Source: Methylomonas sp. AM2-LC (lineage in GTDB: Bacteria > Pseudomonadota > Gammaproteobacteria > Methylococcales > Methylomonadaceae). From it: DNA of 64,000 nucleotides. The notes under the pieces were generated by a model that had not been told where the DNA came from, ran no database searches, and was given only the letters and a program-made list of their open reading frames with translations. The stretch spans positions 2,728,001 to 2,792,000 of the forward strand of contig NZ_CP157005.1 in the NCBI RefSeq assembly GCF_039904985.1, given 5' to 3'. Made by a program: the position numbers and the translations under genes. This document shows positions 62,378 to 64,000 of the stretch, piece after piece (the first letter of the stretch is position 1; every line of letters begins with the position of its first letter).

Positions 62378-62851
62378 ATGCTTATACAAAAACTGAGATT
62401 AAAACACGGTTGGTCTCAACAACAATTGGCAGACTTAAGTGGCTTAAGTATCCGTACTATTCAAAGAATAGAGCGGGGGCAATCGGCAAGTGTTGAATCC
62501 CTGAAATCACTGGCAGCGGTCTTTGAGATCGATTTTTCAAGCTTAAAAACGGAGTCTGGTATGGTCAGTAACTTAAATGATGGCATTAGCAGAGAAGAAA
62601 TTCTTGCCTTGGAACATGTGCGTAAAGTTAAGCGATTTTATATTCATTTAATTCAATATTTTATTGTTATCGGTAGTCTAACGATATTGAACCTGCTGCA
62701 AACACCACATCATATTTGGGTGCTGTGGCCTGCGTTAGGGTGGGGGCTGGGTTTAGTGTTCCATGCCTCGTCAATATATAATTTTCTGCCAATATTGGGT
62801 GCTGAGTGGGAGCGAAAGCAAGTCGAAAAACGGTTAGGCCGTTCACTTTAG
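62378..62851 (+). CDS. XRE family regulator fused to a 2TM domain
   Basis: A 157-residue protein. Residues 1-60 form the helix-turn-helix (LRLKHGWSQQQLADLSGLSI then RTIQRIERGQSASVESLKSL). After a linker comes a 2TM domain (about 80-150) with two hydrophobic helices (LIQYFIVIGSLTILNLL; WVLWPALGWGLGLVFH) and the conserved end LGAEWERKQVEKRLG. This fusion puts a DNA-binding domain on the membrane, probably to sense envelope state. It stands alone, bracketed by direct repeats. Confidence 0.85.
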   Translation: MLIQKLRLKHGWSQQQLADLSGLSIRTIQRIERGQSASVESLKSLAAVFEIDFSSLKTESGMVSNLNDGISREEILALEHVRKVKRFYIHLIQYFIVIGSLTILNLLQTPHHIWVLWPALGWGLGLVFHASSIYNFLPILGAEWERKQVEKRLGRSL

Positions 62852-63715
62852 CAGGTAAATGAATGATGAGATGCGGTGCAGTATGAACCGCATCTTTCGT
62901 AATTCTAACAATAGTCTTTATTGATATACTGTAACCATTCGATACCTAGAAGTTGGCGTGGTAAGGGTAAAAGGAGTAGAGTAAGGGACAGGACTATCAC
63001 CTACTAGAATATGCGGGATTGCCCAGCCGCAACTTTGAACTGACCCTGTTGATTTTTATAGCGATTCATGTGCTAAAAGTATTCGTAAACAAAAGATGCC
63101 TACCATGCATACGGCGCAATACGCTTCGCTATTGACGCCCTATGAGGCAACCGCTTTGATAATTGCGGCTTATGGCCTTGCTAACACCCTCCAACTTTTC
63201 AACAATCTTAAAGCGCCTTGGCTACAAACGACTTAATAATCAAATAGACAATACAAAACGTTTACGCTATTAGATACCCAGTAAGGGCGACTCCTATCGT
63301 TATAGGAATTTTGCATTATTAACTTGAGATAAATTAAAGTAGGTATTTTGCTAGTTGACAAGATCTGCTGCGTAAGTTTTTTTTAATTGGATATTAAATA
63401 ATAAGTTAATGTCCAATTAGTTAGCGTGTAGGTTTTAGATTGATTGATTATGCTTTTATTAGTAAACCACAAATTATGGATACAGGTTTCTATATAGCCA
63501 AATTGATTAGTTTTTAGAACAAACTTTGGGTATCGGCACACGTCTTAATATACTAAAACTAATTGACTTCGAACCCCGGATTCCATTGCATTGCATCCAG
63601 GCTACGATACAAAACGTCATTACTTAACACAGTAGTGTTGCATAAGATAGATTGCTATTTAGGCACTTGTTTAGATAATTAGCATTAATTTTACCAGTAC
63701 ACCACGCAGCTAAAT
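62852..63715. other. 864-base intergenic region with the second direct repeat
   Basis: AGATGCGGT (62869-62877) and ACCGCATCT (62887-62895) form a hairpin that may end the XRE transcript. The second direct repeat is at 63074-63180. Beyond 63200 the sequence is AT-rich, with no protein-like frame, and I see nothing more in it. Confidence 0.45.
63074..63180 (+). repeat. About 100-bp direct repeat, copy 2
   Basis: TAAAAGTATTCGTAAACAAA, then AGATGCCTACCATGCAT, CGCTTCGCTATTGACGCCC and GGCTTATGGCCTTG. It aligns with 61974-62072 and has about seven extra bases (near CGCAATACG). The CGCAATACGCTTCGCTATTG word is itself palindromic in part, so this may be a dispersed element. Confidence 0.75.
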
Positions 63716-64000
63716 TTAGCTTGGCAACATTGCCAATCTGGCTGTATAAGCTGTAAAAATTGAAACTATCATACCAATAGCAATCAGGCTATACAAAATG
63801 CGGGGTATCCAGATTGCCAGTTCTTCATCTTGCCTAGCAAGGGTTTCTGCGGTTTGCTGGGTGTAGTGCAACAAGCCATCGGCAAGCTTTCCGCTTTGTT
63901 CGCTGCTATTAATTATTTGTAATGCCAGTTTGTCTAACAACTGAACGGATGTTAACACGCTATAAGCACTATGACCTGCCTGTAAATATCGCGGGCTTAC
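63716..64000 (-). CDS. GspF-like type II secretion/type IV pilus inner-membrane protein, partial
   Basis: The frame is open from the window edge at 64000 to a stop at 63716, so only the C-terminal about 94 residues are here. They include SAYSVLTSVQLLDKLALQII, NSSEQSGKLADGLLHYTQQT and the closing hydrophobic helix (IPRILYSLIAIGMIVSIFTA). The SGxLxxxLxxxA pattern and the last membrane segment fit the second half of the T2SSF domain of GspF/PilC platform proteins. An internal GTG at 63958 is not the start. Which system it serves depends on DNA outside the window. Confidence 0.6.
   Translation of the reverse strand, partial: VSPRYLQAGHSAYSVLTSVQLLDKLALQIINSSEQSGKLADGLLHYTQQTAETLARQDEELAIWIPRILYSLIAIGMIVSIFTAYTARLAMLPS

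Noticed and set aside
1..64000. CRISPR array or prophage
   Set aside because: No regularly spaced short repeats and no phage structural or integrase genes were seen; repeats present are hairpins and pairs.

Overview
The window looks like chromosome of an AT-rich gammaproteobacterium, most likely a Methylococcales methanotroph or close relative. The gyrA-serC-pheA run is a gammaproteobacterial arrangement. An MxaD-like protein (methanol-oxidation associated), a cytochrome P460, a nine-haem cytochrome with Ig-like repeats and PEP-CTERM proteins all fit that group. The assignment is inference; no rRNA or methane monooxygenase gene is present.

Layout. 0-10 kb: BFD-like [2Fe-2S] protein, an IS110/IS1111 element inserted in a dispersed hairpin repeat, DUF2835, rppH, a HAD phosphatase, a decayed histidine kinase beside an intact REC-PAS-PAS-GGDEF-EAL regulator, a TusA-like protein, a Spy/CpxP-like protein and a PepSY membrane protein. 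10-15.5 kb: mxaD-like gene, YVTN beta-propeller, an IS30 element, a cluster of very small envelope proteins and a MarR regulator. 15.8-20.6 kb: gyrA-serC-pheA, the housekeeping core. 20.9-23.4 kb: BIG2 plus nine-haem cytochrome c broken by one in-frame stop. 23.4-25.1 kb: IS66-type element with a perfect 8-bp target duplication. 25.4 kb: tRNA with CAU anticodon. 25.65-28.57 kb: a degraded Tn3-family transposon with recognisable inverted ends, holding a broken tnpA, a PEP-CTERM gene and a broken mqsRA toxin-antitoxin pair.

29-43 kb: metallopeptidase-like protein, GIY-YIG remnant, retropepsin-like protease, LysR regulator, PaiB-like flavoprotein, HAD phosphatase, citrate synthase, CstA transporter, cytochrome P460, D,D-carboxypeptidase, an IS1595 element with 8-bp duplication and a zinc alcohol dehydrogenase. 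43-50 kb: an Lgt-like membrane enzyme, a DUF4153-like membrane protein, an ABC ATPase/permease pair and a secluded papain-like cysteine peptidase candidate; the last three are bracketed by a 22-bp near-perfect direct repeat. 50-58 kb: secreted PEP-CTERM and HbpS-like proteins, a membrane diguanylate cyclase, an SBF-type transporter, an unknown protein with a possible Cys-His deamidase-like pair, and a complete group II intron inserted just upstream of it. 58-64 kb: envelope proteins, a TPR protein, an O-methyltransferase, an XRE-2TM regulator flanked by about 100-bp direct repeats, and the 3' part of a GspF-like gene at the right edge.

The window mixes a conserved core (gyrA-serC-pheA, gltA, rppH) with accessory DNA strongly worked over by mobile elements: five distinguishable IS or intron families, one transposon relic and several dispersed hairpin repeats. 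I see no CRISPR array, rRNA operon or prophage. The least explained parts are the ABC-peptidase block, the candidate deamidase next to the intron, and the cluster of small proteins with palindromes near 14.2 kb.
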